From the NCBI GenBank assembly GCA_900104495.1, contig FMXS01000003.1:372001-436000 (forward strand): DNA of 64,000 nt. Direction: 5' to 3'. The DNA is from Ruminococcaceae bacterium FB2012. Its GTDB lineage: Bacteria > Bacillota > Clostridia > Oscillospirales > Ruminococcaceae. The notes below the pieces were generated by a model. The model saw only the letters and a program-made list of their open reading frames with translations, ran no database searches and was not told the origin of the DNA. The translations under genes and the position numbers were made by a program. Shown one piece after another: positions 32,370-42,112 of the stretch; position 1 is the first letter of the stretch, and each line of letters begins with the position of its first letter.

Positions 32370-33065
32370 ATGTTCAGCGAAGAAGAATTTGAAGCTATAC
32401 AGAATGAGCTGAAAAGCCGTATCTCTTTGGAGGACAGTTTTGATTACAACGGGCTCAGGACCGTGGCGGGAGTCGATCTTGCCTATTGGCAGAAAAACGG
32501 CGAGGAGTTTGCCGTCTGCTGTATCGTGGTGATCGACAGGCATTCCCGCAAGGTGATCGGGAGCAGGCATTTCAGCGGAAAGATCGAGGTGCCTTATATG
32601 CCGGGATTCCTGGCCTTCCGGGAGCTTCCTTTAGTGATGAAGACCGCCGAGCTGCTGGAGAACGTCCCCGACCTTTTCGTCTTTGACGGCAACGGATATC
32701 TCCACCCCCGGCACATGGGAATAGCCACCCACGCTTCGTTTTATCTGAACAGGCCCACCGTGGGCATCGCCAAGACCTACTTCCGCGCCGACAGGAAAAC
32801 AGACTACACCGAACCCGACGCCGAAGCCGGCAGCTTCACCGACATCGTCATCGGCGGAGAGGTCTACGGTCGGGCGCTCAGGACCCATAGGGGGGTCAAG
32901 CCCGTATTTGTTTCCGTCGGGAACGGCATCTCGCTGGACACCGCCTGCCGTCTTGCTCTGGAGCTCACCGACAGGGAGAGCCGTGTTCCCATTCCCACGC
33001 GGCTGGCTGACCTTGAAACTCACCGCGCAAGAGAAGCCGAGCTTGGAAAAGAGGCGGCACCGTGA
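32370..33065 (+). CDS. nfi: Endonuclease V (deoxyinosine-specific)
   Basis: The 231-aa enzyme cuts DNA near deoxyinosine. The catalytic aspartate is in TVAGVDLAYW, the wedge/Tyr motif appears as VPYMPGFLAFRELP, the second aspartate is in LFVFDGNGYLHPRHMGIATH, and the KTYF segment follows. The start at 32370 has AGCGGAAAAA upstream and lies after the promoter. The stop overlaps the larE GTG by 4 bases, so an inosine-repair nuclease is translationally coupled to nickel-cofactor synthesis, an odd pairing with no evident metabolic link. Confidence 0.94.
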   Translation: MFSEEEFEAIQNELKSRISLEDSFDYNGLRTVAGVDLAYWQKNGEEFAVCCIVVIDRHSRKVIGSRHFSGKIEVPYMPGFLAFRELPLVMKTAELLENVPDLFVFDGNGYLHPRHMGIATHASFYLNRPTVGIAKTYFRADRKTDYTEPDAEAGSFTDIVIGGEVYGRALRTHRGVKPVFVSVGNGISLDTACRLALELTDRESRVPIPTRLADLETHRAREAELGKEAAP

Positions 33066-33877
33066 CCGCGGGGAAGTACGCCGCGCTGATAAGCCGGCTG
33101 AAAGCCCTGGGCAGCGTGGCTGTTGCCTTTTCGGGAGGCGCCGATTCCGCTCTGCTGCTTTATGCCGCCCATGAAGCCCTCGGGGACCGTGCCGCCGCGA
33201 TCACGGCGCTTTCTCCCGTTTTTCCGCGGAGCGAGGCCGACAGTGCGGAGGAGTTCTGCCGCCGTTTCGGCATACGTCAGCTTGCGGCGGAGTTCGATAT
33301 AATGAAGGTCCCGGGGTTCGGGAGCAATCCCACGGACCGCTGCTATCACTGCAAAAAAGCGCTGCTGGAGCTGCTGATAAACACCGCCCGCAAGGAAGGT
33401 CCGGAGCATCTTGCGGAGGGCTCCAACACCGACGATGAGGGCGATCACCGTCCCGGGGCGAGAGCTGTCGCGGAGCTGGGAGTCATCAGTCCGCTGAAAG
33501 ACGCGGGGCTGTCCAAAAGCGAGATAAGAGAGCTGTCAAAGCAGCTGGGCCTCCCCACCTGGGACAAGCCCTCCTACGCCTGCCTGGCTACACGCATCCC
33601 CTACGGCGATATTATCACCCTGCCGAAGCTCGCAGCCATAGGCCGCGGAGAGGAGCTGCTTCACAGTCTCAGATTCCTGCAATGCAGAGTACGGCTCCAC
33701 GGGCAGCTTGCCCGCATCGAGATAATGCCCGAACAGTTTGAAGAGATAATGCGTCCGGAGGTCCGCGGGAAGATAACCCGCCTTTTCGCGGAATACGGTT
33801 TTTCCTACGTCAGCCTTGACCTTACGGGCTACCGCACCGGAAGCATGAACGAAACTATAAAAACAACGGAGGTATAA
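33062..33877 (+). CDS. larE: Pyridinium-3,5-biscarboxylate mononucleotide sulfurtransferase LarE
   Basis: The 271-aa protein belongs to the PP-loop ATPases: SVAVAFSGGADSALLLYAAH near residues 18-37. It has YHCKKALLELL and the motif KPSYACLATRIPYG, in which the cysteine is the sacrificial sulfur donor described for L. plantarum LarE. It adds sulfur to the pyridine-dicarboxylate precursor of the nickel-pincer nucleotide. The start codon is GTG, overlapping nfi. Larger neighbours larB and larC confirm the pathway. No larA-type racemase lies in the window. Confidence 0.95.
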   Translation: MTAGKYAALISRLKALGSVAVAFSGGADSALLLYAAHEALGDRAAAITALSPVFPRSEADSAEEFCRRFGIRQLAAEFDIMKVPGFGSNPTDRCYHCKKALLELLINTARKEGPEHLAEGSNTDDEGDHRPGARAVAELGVISPLKDAGLSKSEIRELSKQLGLPTWDKPSYACLATRIPYGDIITLPKLAAIGRGEELLHSLRFLQCRVRLHGQLARIEIMPEQFEEIMRPEVRGKITRLFAEYGFSYVSLDLTGYRTGSMNETIKTTEV

Positions 33878-33879
33878 CT

Positions 33880-34287
33880 ATGGCTTGTTTTCTCGCACCC
33901 GCAGCCGAAGCTGTGGTAACAACGGTCATCACCGTGGTCGTAAAGAAAAAGGAGAAGCGTTCGGAAAAAGAAACCGCGTCCGAAAGCGCCGTCGCCAAAA
34001 AGCTGAGATTCTCGGAGAAGCTCAGATGGCTCAACTGGATGCTTTGGGGAGGTTCGCTGCTGCTGGCCTTTGAACATATCTGGCACGGCGAGGTGGTCCC
34101 CTGGTTCCCGTTTCTGACACGGGCCTCGGACGCCGCCGACCGTGCGGAAATGCTCCGGGAGATAGCCACCAACGGCACGGCAATGTGTTTGTTGGTGACG
34201 CTTGTATGGGGCATAATGGTTGCTGTCGCGTCCAGACTCGAAAAGGCTGCTCCTGCGGATGAAGCGAAGGAAGAGGTGGTATCATGA
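33880..34287 (+). CDS. Small membrane protein in the lar operon (1)
   Basis: A 135-aa protein of unknown function. It has a hydrophobic N-terminus (EAVVTTVITVVV), then a highly basic/acidic stretch (KKKEKRSEKETASES), a membrane helix around 50-67 (WLNWMLWGGSLLLAFEHIWH) and another near 99-120 (GTAMCLLVTLVWGIMVAVAS). Histidines at the edge of helix two (FEHIWHG) could be metal ligands. It begins 2 nt after larE, and its stop overlaps the next gene by 4 bases, so it is fully embedded in the cofactor operon. A role in nickel entry or cofactor-enzyme maturation is possible but purely contextual. Confidence 0.8.
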   Translation: MACFLAPAAEAVVTTVITVVVKKKEKRSEKETASESAVAKKLRFSEKLRWLNWMLWGGSLLLAFEHIWHGEVVPWFPFLTRASDAADRAEMLREIATNGTAMCLLVTLVWGIMVAVASRLEKAAPADEAKEEVVS

Positions 34288-34598
34288 CTTTGCTGATAAC
34301 CGTTTTCGCCGCCGTGACCGTTACTCTCATCTGGTACGCCAGCGAGAAAGCCCGCAAACTGATGACGGGGCCCCTCTGCCTTGCCTTTTGGGGATCCTCC
34401 CTTATGTGGCTCGTGGACGCAGTCATGGAGTATATCGAGAACGGTGCGGAGTTCTTCTCGCCTTCGGGGAAGGATATGCTCAACGACGCATTCCTGGGGA
34501 TCTCGGTGGTGGCGCTGGCGCTCACCGTTTGGGTGATAGCGCTGCTGGTCAAGGACCCCGGCGGGGTGGTCCGCAAGAGGCTGAAAAAGCATGACTGA
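34284..34598 (+). CDS. Small membrane protein in the lar operon (2)
   Basis: A 104-aa protein with three predicted membrane helices: LLITVFAAVTVTLIWYA, then CLAFWGSSLMWLVDAVMEYI, and LGISVVALALTVWVIALLV, followed by a basic C-terminus. Acidic residues (D, E) lie within or beside helix two. It overlaps the previous gene by 4 and larB by 8 bases. With the preceding gene it likely makes a heteromeric membrane component. No family was recognised. Overlaps argue that the pair is a stable part of this operon, not a chance insertion. Confidence 0.8.
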   Translation: MTLLITVFAAVTVTLIWYASEKARKLMTGPLCLAFWGSSLMWLVDAVMEYIENGAEFFSPSGKDMLNDAFLGISVVALALTVWVIALLVKDPGGVVRKRLKKHD

Positions 34599-35340
34599 CG
34601 GGAAGATCCGCGAACTGCTCCGAAAGGTGTCCTCGGGAGAGATCTCCGAGGACGAAGCCGTCCTGCTGCTGAAAAAAGCCCCCTTCGCGGATATAGGCTT
34701 TGCCAAGCCCGACACTCACCGGGGCCTGCGTCAGGGCTGGCCGGAGGTGATCTACGGCGAGGGCAAGACATCGGAGCAGATAGTTAAGATATGCGAAGCC
34801 ATGCGCGTCGGCGGGCAGCAATCGGTGCTGATAACCAGGCTGTCGGAGGAAAAGGCGTCGGCGGTGGGATCGGCGTTCCCGCTGGAATACAACGCCGCAG
34901 GCAGGATCGGTCTGATCGGTGAGCGTCCCGCGGCGGAAGGCATCGGAAAGATCGTCGTTGCCACGGGAGGGACCAGCGACATCCCTGTTGCCGAAGAAGC
35001 GGCCTTCACGGCGGAGGCTCTCGGCAGCAAGGTGGTAAGGCTTTACGACGTGGGAGTGGCGGGGCTTCACCGGCTGCTTTCGCATCTGGACGAGATAATG
35101 ACCGCAAGGGTCATAATCGCAATAGCCGGTATGGAAGGCGCCCTTGCCAGCGTTATCGCCGGTCTTGCGGACTGCCCAGTCATCGCGGTGCCCACAAGCG
35201 TAGGCTACGGCGCCTCCTTCGGAGGATTGTCGGCGCTGCTTTCGATGCTGAACTCCTGCTCCAGCGGAGTCAGCGTTGTCAACATCGACAACGGCTTCGG
35301 AGCGGGGTATCAGGCGAATATGATAAACAATATGAGATAA
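34591..35340 (+). CDS. larB: Pyridinium-3,5-biscarboxylate mononucleotide synthase LarB
   Basis: The 249-aa enzyme carboxylates and hydrolyses nicotinic acid adenine dinucleotide, the first step of nickel-pincer nucleotide synthesis. The N-terminal half has IRELLRKVSSGEISEDEAVL. The C-terminal PurE-like half has VVATGGTSDIPVAEEAAFTA, MEGALASVIAGLADCPVIAV and PTSVGYGASFGGLSALLSML. Length is typical. Its start lies inside the end of the small membrane protein gene. Confidence 0.96.
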   Translation: MTDGKIRELLRKVSSGEISEDEAVLLLKKAPFADIGFAKPDTHRGLRQGWPEVIYGEGKTSEQIVKICEAMRVGGQQSVLITRLSEEKASAVGSAFPLEYNAAGRIGLIGERPAAEGIGKIVVATGGTSDIPVAEEAAFTAEALGSKVVRLYDVGVAGLHRLLSHLDEIMTARVIIAIAGMEGALASVIAGLADCPVIAVPTSVGYGASFGGLSALLSMLNSCSSGVSVVNIDNGFGAGYQANMINNMR

Positions 35341-35364
35341 GCCGAAAAAACCAAAGGAGCCGAA

Positions 35365-36591
<1,227 letters not shown>

Positions 36592-36614
36592 GGCATAAAC
36601 GGAGGTATATCTGA

Positions 36615-37712
36615 ATGTGGAGCGTAATTTTCGGAACGGTCATCGCGCTTTCGGTGCTGGGAATAGTTTATCTCGGCTTCGCAGTTTCAAGATTCGGCGG
36701 GATAAAAAAGCTCTCCCGGGGCAGAAGGATCGTCGGGCTTCTGATCTCCCTCGGGATCGTCGGCGTGCTGTTCCTGATCTTCAAGCTGACCCTTTCCACT
36801 GTGAACGCGGTGATGATACTGCTTCACGAAGTGCTGTTTTTCCTGCTCTTCGGACTGATATTCAGGATAGCCGGAAAAGTCCGGGGCAGGGAAACGAAAT
36901 ACAACTGGCAGGGCTGGCTCTCGGTGAGCCTTTCCGCAGTCTGGCTGACAGCGGGCTGGGTGCTGTGCCACGGCGTCTGGCAGACCGATTACAGCCTCTC
37001 AACCGAAAAACAGCTGGGAGAGCTGAAAATAGCGCTGATCGCCGACAGCCACATCGGCACCACCTTTGACGGCGAGGGCTTTGCGGAGCATTTGAAGACC
37101 ATAGCGGAACAGTCTCCGGACATCCTGTTTATTGCCGGAGATTTCGCGGACAACAGCACGACCTCCGAGGACCTTCAAAAAGCCTGCGAGGCCTTGGGCG
37201 GACTGGATCTGAAATACGGGGTATGGTACTGCTACGGCAACCACGACCGAGGCTACGCCGGGCGTATGGGCTACACCGCCGACGCTCTTGAAAAAGCCCT
37301 AAGAGACAACGGCGTACACATCCTCGAGGACGAGTGCGAGCTGGTGGACGGCAGGTTCTATGTGGCAGGCAGGAAGGACAAAAGCCGTGACCGGGACCGC
37401 CGGGACATAAACTCTCTGCTCTCGGGCCTGGACATCGAAAAATACATCATCGTCCTTGACCACCAGCCCTCCGACTACGATGCCGAAGCCGCCTCCGCCG
37501 CAGATCTTGTGCTGTCGGGCCACACTCACGGCGGACAGCTTATCCCCGCCACCTATGTGGGCGAGTGGTTCGGCATGAACGACAGGACCTACGGTCACGA
37601 GCGCCGGAACGACACCGACTTCATCGTGACCTCCGGCATCTCGGACTGGGAGATAAAGTTCAAAACGGGAACGAAGTCGGAGTTTGTTATCATCAGCGTA
37701 GAGGGAAAGTAA
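36615..37712 (+). CDS. Membrane-anchored metallophosphoesterase
   Basis: The 365-aa protein has four N-terminal membrane segments (for example VIFGTVIALSVLGIVYLGFA and IVGLLISLGIVGVLFLIF) and a calcineurin-like domain with the full motif series: IALIADSHIG, LFIAGDFADNS, YCYGNHDRGY and VLSGHTHGGQLIPA. It resembles YkuE/YaeI-type phosphohydrolases, some of which act on lipid A or lipid intermediates. It follows larC by 23 nt and is the last gene of the operon before a terminator. Whether it works on a nucleotide intermediate of cofactor synthesis or is unrelated is unknown. Confidence 0.93.
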   Translation: MWSVIFGTVIALSVLGIVYLGFAVSRFGGIKKLSRGRRIVGLLISLGIVGVLFLIFKLTLSTVNAVMILLHEVLFFLLFGLIFRIAGKVRGRETKYNWQGWLSVSLSAVWLTAGWVLCHGVWQTDYSLSTEKQLGELKIALIADSHIGTTFDGEGFAEHLKTIAEQSPDILFIAGDFADNSTTSEDLQKACEALGGLDLKYGVWYCYGNHDRGYAGRMGYTADALEKALRDNGVHILEDECELVDGRFYVAGRKDKSRDRDRRDINSLLSGLDIEKYIIVLDHQPSDYDAEAASAADLVLSGHTHGGQLIPATYVGEWFGMNDRTYGHERRNDTDFIVTSGISDWEIKFKTGTKSEFVIISVEGK

Positions 37713-37729
37713 GACCGATCATTATTAAA

Positions 37730-37775
37730 GCGGACCGCAAATCTTCTGCCGATTTGCGGTCCGCGCTGTTTTATT
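37730..37775. terminator. Terminator at the end of the nfi-lar operon
   Basis: A 13-bp stem (GCGGACCGCAAAT and its complement) with a 9-nt loop, followed by GCTGTTTTATT. It lies between convergent genes and the T tract overlaps the end of the YolD-like gene. Confidence 0.85.
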
Positions 37776-38187
37776 CTCTTTTCTCTCCGGCAAGCTCCAC
37801 CGCTATAAGGTCGGCGACGGCTATCCTTGCGCCGTCGGAAAACACCAGCTCCCGGGAATAGCTGTCGAAGGTCCTCACGGTTCCCCGCTTTTCCGCATAG
37901 CGCCCGCCGTCTTTTCTTTCGTCGGGGATGAAATACGTCACCCTCACCTCCGGCGAGTCGGGGAGCATTTCAAGCAGACGGTGAAGCGCCCCGTTCAGCT
38001 CGTTTTCCTCGTCCTCGGTCAGCTCGATGCGGCTGTCGGTGAGCCGGGCCGTTTCGTCCACGGCGGCATCGTAGCCCACCAGCGCCGCGAAGGGCGAGAA
38101 CTGCGCCGCCCGGTCCGGCCTTGACATCGGATGCAGATCGTCATACTGCGGACGGGAAAGGTCGATTATATCGTCGTACTGTCCCAT
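37771..38187 (-). CDS. YolD-like protein
   Basis: The 138-aa protein has the family core DIIDLSRPQYDDLHPMSRPD followed by RAAQFSPFAALVGYDAAVDE, diagnostic for YolD-like proteins, which often lie beside Y-family polymerase genes. The start at 38187 (MGQYDD) overlaps the upstream gene stop by one base; the longer frame to 38223 would overlap more. It is the last gene of a three-gene unit with the translesion polymerase, and is thought to support or modulate it. Confidence 0.9.
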   Translation of the reverse strand: MGQYDDIIDLSRPQYDDLHPMSRPDRAAQFSPFAALVGYDAAVDETARLTDSRIELTEDEENELNGALHRLLEMLPDSPEVRVTYFIPDERKDGGRYAEKRGTVRTFDSYSRELVFSDGARIAVADLIAVELAGEKRE

Positions 38188-38849
38188 TACCCTTTGACCT
38201 CCGGCTTTGAGAAGCTGAACCAAAAGCCGTCCTTTTCGCGGGCCAGCTTCAGGAATTTTCCCAGCTTCGGGTTTTCCTTCACCTTTTTATAGCAGGAGCC
38301 CCGGCACATATCCGCGATGTCCTCTTGAGAAAGGGTCTTGTAGAAATCGGATCTCAGAGAGACCGTCTCCTCTCCGCCGCCGCTGCTCCCCGCTGAGGAG
38401 CCTTGACAGAAGCTTTCCTGCCGAAGCTGCGGGGTGCCGTCCCGGAAGCGCAGGGTCACGATATCCGCACCGTGTTCAAAATAGTTACCGGCGCGGGCCA
38501 GCTCAATGTCCGAGTGGATGAAGGACAGCCCCTGCTCCCTTGCGAAGCTCTCCGCGAAGGAATCGAACTCTCCGCTTATCATCACGCCGTTGCGTCGGAA
38601 TATCTCACGGGACTTGTCCGAAAGGGGGAGGCTCTTCATGCTGCCCGGAAGATCAAGCCTTACCAGCGTGGGGAACATATCGAAGAAACCTTCCTCGACT
38701 TCGGTGACTCCCTCTTCGATCTCAAAAGTCACACCCCGTGGATCGGTGAGCTTCGGACTGCCGTTCCAGAATGACATATCGCTTTTGCAGAGGATGCCTT
38801 CTCCCTGTGCGCAGAAGCCCTCGTATCTGTAACTGCTTTTAACGTTCAT
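38187..38849 (-). CDS. Unknown protein between Y-polymerase and YolD-like gene
   Basis: The 220-aa protein is not recognised. Its N-terminal half has a leucine-rich-like repeat pattern (VTFEIEEGVTEVEEGFFDMF, then FPTLVRLDLPGSMKSLPL), like one or two BspA-type repeats. The C-terminal half has a Ser/Gly linker, then DFYKTLSQEDIADMCRGSCY and REKDGFWFSFSKPE. No signal peptide is present. It starts 12 nt after the polymerase gene and overlaps the YolD-like gene by one base, so it belongs to the same mutagenesis operon. A structural or clamp-interacting accessory role is possible. Confidence 0.78.
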   Translation of the reverse strand: MNVKSSYRYEGFCAQGEGILCKSDMSFWNGSPKLTDPRGVTFEIEEGVTEVEEGFFDMFPTLVRLDLPGSMKSLPLSDKSREIFRRNGVMISGEFDSFAESFAREQGLSFIHSDIELARAGNYFEHGADIVTLRFRDGTPQLRQESFCQGSSAGSSGGGEETVSLRSDFYKTLSQEDIADMCRGSCYKKVKENPKLGKFLKLAREKDGFWFSFSKPEVKG

Positions 38850-38861
38850 AGTACGTACTCC

Positions 38862-40343
38862 TTATGCCTTGTGTCCGCCGATCTGCCGGTTGCGGTCCTT
38901 GGCAGTAGCGCCCTTCTCAAAGTTCTTTCCTTTCAGCACCGAGTTCTTCCCGAACCGATGCTTGATGCCCAGCACAGCCTCCTGTAAGGCCCGCTCTTTT
39001 TCAAGGGCCTTGTCCTCCTCCCCGGAGGGGGGCTCGTCAAAGAAGCTAAGCTGCTCGCAGCCTTCGCTTTCGGGAATGTCCTCCTCGCGGATAACATTAC
39101 AGACCGCCAGCGTCAGCCGCCTTGACAGCAGCGTCCTGTCGATGATGCGGTCGAAAAGCTCCATGACCGCGTCGCAGAGTCGCCGCGTGGAGGAGGTGTG
39201 CCTGCCGAGGTCCGCGGTGCCGTGGGCGGGCTTCGGCACCGTCCTGCCGTAGTGATCCTTCTCCAGCTCGCCCTGATAGTTACCGTCCGCAAGGCTCTCA
39301 CGGTCGTAGTTCACCGTCAGCACGATCTGATCCGTCACCAGTCTCTTGTCCACAAGGTCGAGAGAGAGCATATCCGCCATTTCCCAAAGGATGAGCCGTG
39401 TGCGTTCATAGCCGCAGGGCTCCGAAAGCACTTGTCCCGAGCTTATGCTGCTGCTTTGGGGCTTGTATGCCTTGACGTCCGCGATGGTTGTGGGCTCGAT
39501 GCCCCAGGCGTGGTCGATAAGCAGCTCCGCGTTCCTGCCGAACTCCTTGTAGAGCTTGCCTATAAGATAACGGTCGGTGGAATGTCGTGCAACATCTCCC
39601 ATGGTGTATATCCCCATTTTTTCAAGCCTGGCAGCGATGCCCTTCCCTACTCTCCAGAAATCCGTGATCGGTCTGTGGGACCACCAGTTCTCTTTGTAGC
39701 TCCGTTCGTCGAGATAAGCGATACGCACGCCGTCCTTATCGGCGGGGATGTGCTTCGCCACGATATCCATAGCCACCTTGCAGAGATACATATTCGTGCC
39801 GATGCCCGCCGTGGCGGTGATGCCGGTGGTTTTCAGCACATCCTGTATAAGCATACGGGTGAAGCCGTAGGCGTCGGTGCCGTAGGTGGTGAGATAGCCC
39901 GTGGCGTCGATGAACACCTCGTCCACCGAATAGGCAAAAATATCCTCCGGGGCAACATATTTGAGGTAAATGCCGTATATCTTCGCACTTACGTCCATAT
40001 ATTTCGCCATCTGCGGAACGGCGGTGATGTAGTCCACCGCCAGCGAGGGGTCCGCCTGTAATTCGGAAAAGACGAAGCTCTTGTCCGTGAGCCTTCTGCA
40101 AGGAGCTTTTTTTGTCCGCTCCCTGTTGACCTCCCGTACCCGCTGGACCACCTCGAAAAGCCTTGCGCGTCCGGCGATGCCGTAGCTTTTCAGGCTCGGA
40201 GAAACTGCAAGACAGATAGTTTTCTCGGTGCGGCTTATGTCCGCCACCACAAGATTTGTGTTCAGCGGATCAAGCCCCCGCTCCACGCACTCGCAGGAGG
40301 CATAAAAAGATTTAAGGTCGATAGCCACATATACTCTGTCCAT
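38862..40343 (-). CDS. Y-family translesion DNA polymerase (UvrX/DinB type)
   Basis: The 493-aa protein starts VYVAIDLKSFYASCECVERG, with the first catalytic aspartate, and has FAYSVDEVFIDATGYL with the second acidic site. The thumb helix-hairpin-helix region is ITDFWRVGKGIAARLEKMGI, and a little-finger domain follows. The C-terminal tail carries EGCEQLSFF, matching a beta-clamp binding QLxLF-like motif. It is the long form found with YolD-like partners, as in Bacillus UvrX. No LexA-type box (GAAC-N4-GTTC) was seen upstream, so SOS control is not evident. Confidence 0.95.
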   Translation of the reverse strand: MDRVYVAIDLKSFYASCECVERGLDPLNTNLVVADISRTEKTICLAVSPSLKSYGIAGRARLFEVVQRVREVNRERTKKAPCRRLTDKSFVFSELQADPSLAVDYITAVPQMAKYMDVSAKIYGIYLKYVAPEDIFAYSVDEVFIDATGYLTTYGTDAYGFTRMLIQDVLKTTGITATAGIGTNMYLCKVAMDIVAKHIPADKDGVRIAYLDERSYKENWWSHRPITDFWRVGKGIAARLEKMGIYTMGDVARHSTDRYLIGKLYKEFGRNAELLIDHAWGIEPTTIADVKAYKPQSSSISSGQVLSEPCGYERTRLILWEMADMLSLDLVDKRLVTDQIVLTVNYDRESLADGNYQGELEKDHYGRTVPKPAHGTADLGRHTSSTRRLCDAVMELFDRIIDRTLLSRRLTLAVCNVIREEDIPESEGCEQLSFFDEPPSGEEDKALEKERALQEAVLGIKHRFGKNSVLKGKNFEKGATAKDRNRQIGGHKA

Positions 40344-40392
40344 AGTTCACCGCCTTTTCCGCAGACCCGCCCGGGGATGTTATTCTCTTTTT

Positions 40393-40421
40393 ATCATATC
40401 ACACCCGCGCCTTGATGTCAA
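40393..40421 (-). promoter_or_regulatory. Promoter of the Y-polymerase operon
   Basis: TTGACA (40416-40421, minus strand) and TATGAT (40393-40398) with a 17-nt spacer, 50 nt upstream of the polymerase ATG. No LexA box overlaps it. Confidence 0.8.
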
Positions 40422-40587
40422 TGCAGTCCAGTCCGTTTTTCGGTACAATTATTTTGAAGCCCTCCGGCGGCGGGAGATTTTTTTCATCTGCTTTTCACAT
40501 TTGATTTAGCCAGCTTTAAGGTTGAGGCTTTACAATAGAGGCATAAGGAAAACAACACCCCAGAGAATAATACGGGAGGTAATGGAT

Positions 40588-41802
40588 ATGTTTAAAAAGA
40601 GATTGGCAATACTGGTATCGGTCATCATTTCGGCGGCAGCCGTACTGGCGGGCTGCGCATCCGACAGCGGGGCCGAGATAGAAAAGACCGTCAACAGCAG
40701 CGTTTCTGTTCAGGCAAGCACGGACGTCATCACCGAAACTTCGGTGCAGACAAGCGAGCTTTTCACCGAGCGCGACCTTGAACAGACCGCCGACACTGAC
40801 AAGGCAGTTTCGATAGCCGTCTCCGACGGACAGACTATCGGCATCACCGAGGCGGGAGTTTACATCATCAGCGGCAGTGCCAAAAACTGCACGATCAAAG
40901 TCAATGCGGACAGCGACGCCAAGGTCCAGCTGGTGCTTGACGGCATGAGCATCACCAACGACAGCTTCCCGGCGATATATGTGCTTTCGGCGGATAAGTG
41001 CTTCATCACCACCACGGACAGCGAAAACAGCCTTTCGGTCACCGGCAGCTTCACCTCGGACGGCGACACCAACACCGATGCAGTCATCTTCTCGAAGGAC
41101 GATCTTGTATTCAACGGCACCGGCACCTTGAAGATCGAGTCCGCCCAAGGCAACGGCATCTCGGGCAAGGACGACATAAAGTTCACCGGCGGCAGCTATG
41201 AGATAACCTCCAAGCTGGACGGCATCGAAGCCAAGGACCAAATACTCATCAGCGGAGGCAGCTTCAATATCAGCTCCCAAAAGGACGGCCTCCACTGCGA
41301 GAACGACGAGGACAACACTCTCGGCATAATCTACATCTCCGACGGCACATTCAGCATCTCTGCCGCCAGCGACGCGATACAGGCCAACACCTCCGTCACT
41401 GTTAACGGCGGGACCTTCGAGCTTACCGCCGCCGAAGGCATCGAGTCCACATACGTTCAGATAAACGGCGGGAGCCTCAGCATCACAGCCTCCGATGACG
41501 GCATCAACGCAGGGAACAAAAACAACAGCGGCACCACTCCCACGGTCGAGATCAACGGCGGAGACATAAAGATCGTTATGGGCCAGGGGGACACCGACGG
41601 CGTGGACGCCAACGGCAACATTATCATCAACGGCGGGACCATCGACGTTTACACCTCCGGCTCCAGCTTTGACTACGACGGCACCGCCGAATACAACGGC
41701 GGGACCATTCTGATAAACGGCTCGCAGGTTGACTCCATCCCGCAGTCCATGATGGGCGGCGGCGGCCCCGGAGGCATGAAGGGAAATATGCGGGGCTTCT
41801 GA
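40588..41802 (+). CDS. Carbohydrate-binding beta-helix lipoprotein (Cthe_2159-like)
   Basis: The 404-aa protein has a lipoprotein signal, LAILVSVIISAAAVLAGC, and a long repeat of short beta strands with recurring NGGT/SGGS turns (for example ISGGSFNISSQKDGLHCEND and VNGGTFELTAAEGIES). This is typical of the right-handed beta-helix proteins related to Clostridium thermocellum Cthe_2159, a polygalacturonate-binding protein. A Gly/Met-rich tail ends the protein. The start at 40588 is eight bases after GGGAGG; two earlier in-frame ATGs are less well placed. Probably surface-exposed, binding plant cell-wall sugars. Confidence 0.87.
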   Translation: MFKKRLAILVSVIISAAAVLAGCASDSGAEIEKTVNSSVSVQASTDVITETSVQTSELFTERDLEQTADTDKAVSIAVSDGQTIGITEAGVYIISGSAKNCTIKVNADSDAKVQLVLDGMSITNDSFPAIYVLSADKCFITTTDSENSLSVTGSFTSDGDTNTDAVIFSKDDLVFNGTGTLKIESAQGNGISGKDDIKFTGGSYEITSKLDGIEAKDQILISGGSFNISSQKDGLHCENDEDNTLGIIYISDGTFSISAASDAIQANTSVTVNGGTFELTAAEGIESTYVQINGGSLSITASDDGINAGNKNNSGTTPTVEINGGDIKIVMGQGDTDGVDANGNIIINGGTIDVYTSGSSFDYDGTAEYNGGTILINGSQVDSIPQSMMGGGGPGGMKGNMRGF

Positions 41803-41835
41803 CATAAAAGCAATACCTTACGGCAATAAATGCGG

Positions 41836-41878
41836 CTCCTCTGCCGCCGGGTCCTCCGGCGGCTGGGGGAGTTTTTTT
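41836..41878 (+). terminator. Terminator after the beta-helix lipoprotein
   Basis: GCCGCCGG/CCGGCGGC with a 5-nt loop, extended by CTCC/GGAG, followed by seven T residues. Confidence 0.88.
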
Positions 41879-41903
41879 ATGTCAAAAAAAGCTGTTCAAA
41901 CTA

Positions 41904-41932
41904 TTGATTTTTCGCCATAGTAGTGATATAAT
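41904..41932 (+). promoter_or_regulatory. Promoter of the large dockerin gene
   Basis: TTGATT (41904-41909) and TATAAT (41927-41932) with 17-nt spacing. The predicted start falls at the left end of the MITE, so the MITE forms most of the 5' leader. Confidence 0.8.
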
Positions 41933-41940
41933 ATCATTAA

Positions 41941-42112
41941 GGCAACACCGCACAACCCCTGTGCGTCAGATGCACAGTCAATTTTTTCGTCAGAGTGCAT
42001 AAATTTGACGCAGCCTTGCTGACGCAAGGCAAGGAGAATTTGTGCGCTATGACGGAAAAAGTGCAAGCAGATGACGTGCAGAGGCGTTAGCCGCGGGTTG
42101 TGCGGAGTTGCC
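41941..42112. mobile_element. MITE-like element with 18-bp terminal inverted repeats
   Basis: The 172-bp element begins GGCAACACCGCACAACCC and ends with the complement of GGCAACTCCGCACAACCC (17 of 18 matches). It is bordered on both sides by TTAA (41937-41940 and 42113-42116), consistent with a target-site duplication. The interior is an imperfect palindrome rich in GTCA/GCAC elements, so RNA from it would fold into a long hairpin. There is no coding capacity, so a transposase would have to act in trans. Confidence 0.85.

Noticed and set aside
40344..40587. LexA/SOS box before the Y-family polymerase
   Set aside because: No GAAC-N4-GTTC-like sequence was found around the promoter.
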